This document shows positions 5,355 to 6,721 of a stretch of DNA of 6,721 nt, piece after piece. Both the position numbers and the translations under genes were made by a program. This stretch comes from an uncultured Lachnospiraceae bacterium. GTDB taxonomy: Bacteria > Bacillota > Clostridia > Lachnospirales > Lachnospiraceae. The notes below the pieces were generated by a model. It did no database searches and was not told the DNA's origin. It saw nothing but the letters and a program-made list of their open reading frames with translations. Numbering within the stretch: the first letter of the stretch is position 1; each line of letters starts with the position of its first letter. The stretch lies in the NCBI GenBank assembly GCA_902803745.1, contig CADCRB010000196.1, positions 1 to 6,721 of the forward strand, read 5' to 3'.

Positions 5355-6721
5355 AGCAGGAAAGAGAAAGCAAAAAATGGTATAAGCTTGATAATGCGGC
5401 GAAGATAATACCTTCTTCCGCAAAGGGGGCCGATACAAGAGTATTCAGGATATGCTGTGAGCTTAAGGAGGATGTAGACCCTGATATCCTGCAGCAGGCG
5501 CATGATGAGATATCCGATGATTTTCCGATCTTCCGGTGCGTATTAAAAAAAGGCTTTTTCTGGTATTATCTCGAAGAAGGAGATATCAGCTTTAAGGTAA
5601 CTGAGGATCATATTCCTGCCTGTGCTCCCATATATTACCCGGGAAGGGTCAATCTGCTGTATCGTCTTACATATTATAAGAGAAGGATCAACCTTGAGAT
5701 GTTTCATGTCCTGGCGGACGGCACCGGAGGTTTTATTTTCCTGAAGAGGCTCGTGGCCAGATATCTGGAGATCGCGCATGATATCCAGGGAGGGAAGTAC
5801 GAGGGAGAGACCTCATCCGTTTCCGAGAAGGGTGATGATGCCTTTGATCAATATTATATGAAGCAAAAGCTTACAAAGCAGCTGAAACAGCTCGGAAAGA
5901 TCTCCGTGGGGCGTGCGCATCAGATAAAGGGGGATATTGATCCCAACCTGCTGCCGCATCTTGTGGAGGGAGCAGTTTCCGCAAAAAAGATCGTAGCTCT
6001 TGCCAAAGAGAACAATACAACTGTTGGAGTATATACTACTTCGCTTTATATTCAGGCAGTCATTGATTCCATGAGCCTGATGGAAAAGAGAAGACCGATA
6101 GTGATATCTGTTCCGGTTAACCTGAGACAGTTCTTTGATTCGGATACGACGAGAAATTTCTTCGGTGTGATAACCATAGTATACAGGGCGGAGGAGTATA
6201 AAGGAAAAATAGCTGATGTGATAGAAAGCGTAAAGTCCCAGTATGAGGAGCAGCTTCGTCCGGAGAGTGTCGAGAGGATCATGAATACATATGCGTCCTT
6301 TGAGCGTCACATAGCTATCAAGATGGTGCCTATCTGGATCAAGGACATAGTGATAAGTTTTTTCAACAGAAGGTCGAAGAGAGGAATAACGACGACCCTT
6401 TCAAACCTTGGCCGTATAGATATGCCGGAGAATATTTCTCCTTATATTGACAGATTTTCTGCTTTTATGGCTGCCCCGTCCCAGCAGGTATGTATCAGCT
6501 CTTTTGGTGACAGGATGGTTTTTGGAGAGGTTTCCCCTTATACTACCCATGATGTTATGAGGAATTTCTTCAGGAGACTTGTGGCTCTGGGTGTGGATGT
6601 GGAGCTTGCGAGCAATGATTATGATGCGTCCGCTGATGGGAGAGCGGATAAGCATACGCAAAAGAGCAGACAGATAAAGGAAGAAACAAAGACCGAAGAA
6701 AAGAGCGGAAACTTAAATCCG
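5351..6721 (+). CDS. Condensation/alcohol-acetyltransferase-like protein (3' end beyond window)
   Basis: An ATG at 5351 overlaps the PBP stop (ATGA), and the frame stays open for 457 codons to the window edge. The sequence has the layout of the chloramphenicol-acetyltransferase/condensation superfamily. It opens with KKWYKLDNAAKIIPS, then VFRICCELKEDVDPDILQQA, then the catalytic-type HxxxDG motif as H119-V-L-A-D-G124 (in FHVLADGTGG). A second lobe contains VISVPVNLRQFF, FFGVITIVY and TTTLSNLGRIDMPE. It most resembles the alcohol acetyltransferase (AATase-like) group, so acyl transfer from a CoA or carrier thioester is likely; donor and acceptor are unknown. There is no signal peptide. The last 30 or so residues are charged and low in complexity (K/E/D-rich), so the folded part is probably complete and the stop is probably near. 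Coupling to the PBP gene suggests a link to the envelope, but this is inference. Confidence 0.8.
   Translation, partial: MKQERESKKWYKLDNAAKIIPSSAKGADTRVFRICCELKEDVDPDILQQAHDEISDDFPIFRCVLKKGFFWYYLEEGDISFKVTEDHIPACAPIYYPGRVNLLYRLTYYKRRINLEMFHVLADGTGGFIFLKRLVARYLEIAHDIQGGKYEGETSSVSEKGDDAFDQYYMKQKLTKQLKQLGKISVGRAHQIKGDIDPNLLPHLVEGAVSAKKIVALAKENNTTVGVYTTSLYIQAVIDSMSLMEKRRPIVISVPVNLRQFFDSDTTRNFFGVITIVYRAEEYKGKIADVIESVKSQYEEQLRPESVERIMNTYASFERHIAIKMVPIWIKDIVISFFNRRSKRGITTTLSNLGRIDMPENISPYIDRFSAFMAAPSQQVCISSFGDRMVFGEVSPYTTHDVMRNFFRRLVALGVDVELASNDYDASADGRADKHTQKSRQIKEETKTEEKSGNLNP

Noticed and set aside
5813..6310. 165-residue minus-strand ORF
   Set aside because: It is antisense to the acyltransferase-like gene, whose plus-strand frame is open for 457 codons with family motifs. 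The minus-strand product shows no recognisable domain.

Overview
The window looks like chromosomal DNA from a Gram-positive member of the Clostridia, most likely a Lachnospiraceae relative. This rests on moderate GC, heavy use of AGG/AGA and ATA codons, A/G-rich ribosome binding sites, and the neighbourhood of a U32 protein, an FtsW/RodA-type protein and a short class B PBP. Genus or species cannot be fixed from the sequence alone.

Layout. The left edge (1-90, minus strand) holds the first 30 codons of a divergent gene for an exported protein, with a clear signal peptide and a strong ribosome binding site. A gene-free AT-rich stretch (about 91-372) separates it from a rightward cluster. This stretch carries two outward-facing promoter-like elements that are near-identical mirror copies (TATAAwAGCGCGCGT), plus a 9-bp inverted repeat between them. 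The rightward leader has a strong ribosome binding site that serves a 16-codon ORF rather than the U32 gene. That ORF ends inside the loop of a 10-bp hairpin.

The rightward cluster contains: (1) a U32-family Fe-S protein with its first barrel and a DUF3656-like domain (404-1804, possibly starting at 506); (2) the second half of the same kind of protein as a separate, overlapping ORF in another frame (1782-2522), so a protein usually made as one chain is here split at a domain boundary; (3) a SEDS glycosyltransferase of the FtsW/RodA/SpoVE family (2589-3926, TTG start), preceded by a good internal promoter candidate; (4) a short class B penicillin-binding transpeptidase (3951-5354); (5) a condensation/alcohol-acetyltransferase-like protein with an HxxxDG motif (5351 to the right edge, no stop reached), which overlaps the PBP gene by ATGA.

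Working together. The SEDS protein and the class B PBP form a classic polymerase/transpeptidase pair for peptidoglycan synthesis. The acyltransferase-like gene is translationally coupled to that pair, which hints at an envelope-related acylation role, but its substrate is unknown. The U32 pair probably acts in RNA modification rather than proteolysis and may simply share upstream transcription. No RNA genes, mobile elements, CRISPR arrays or convincing intrinsic terminators were seen.
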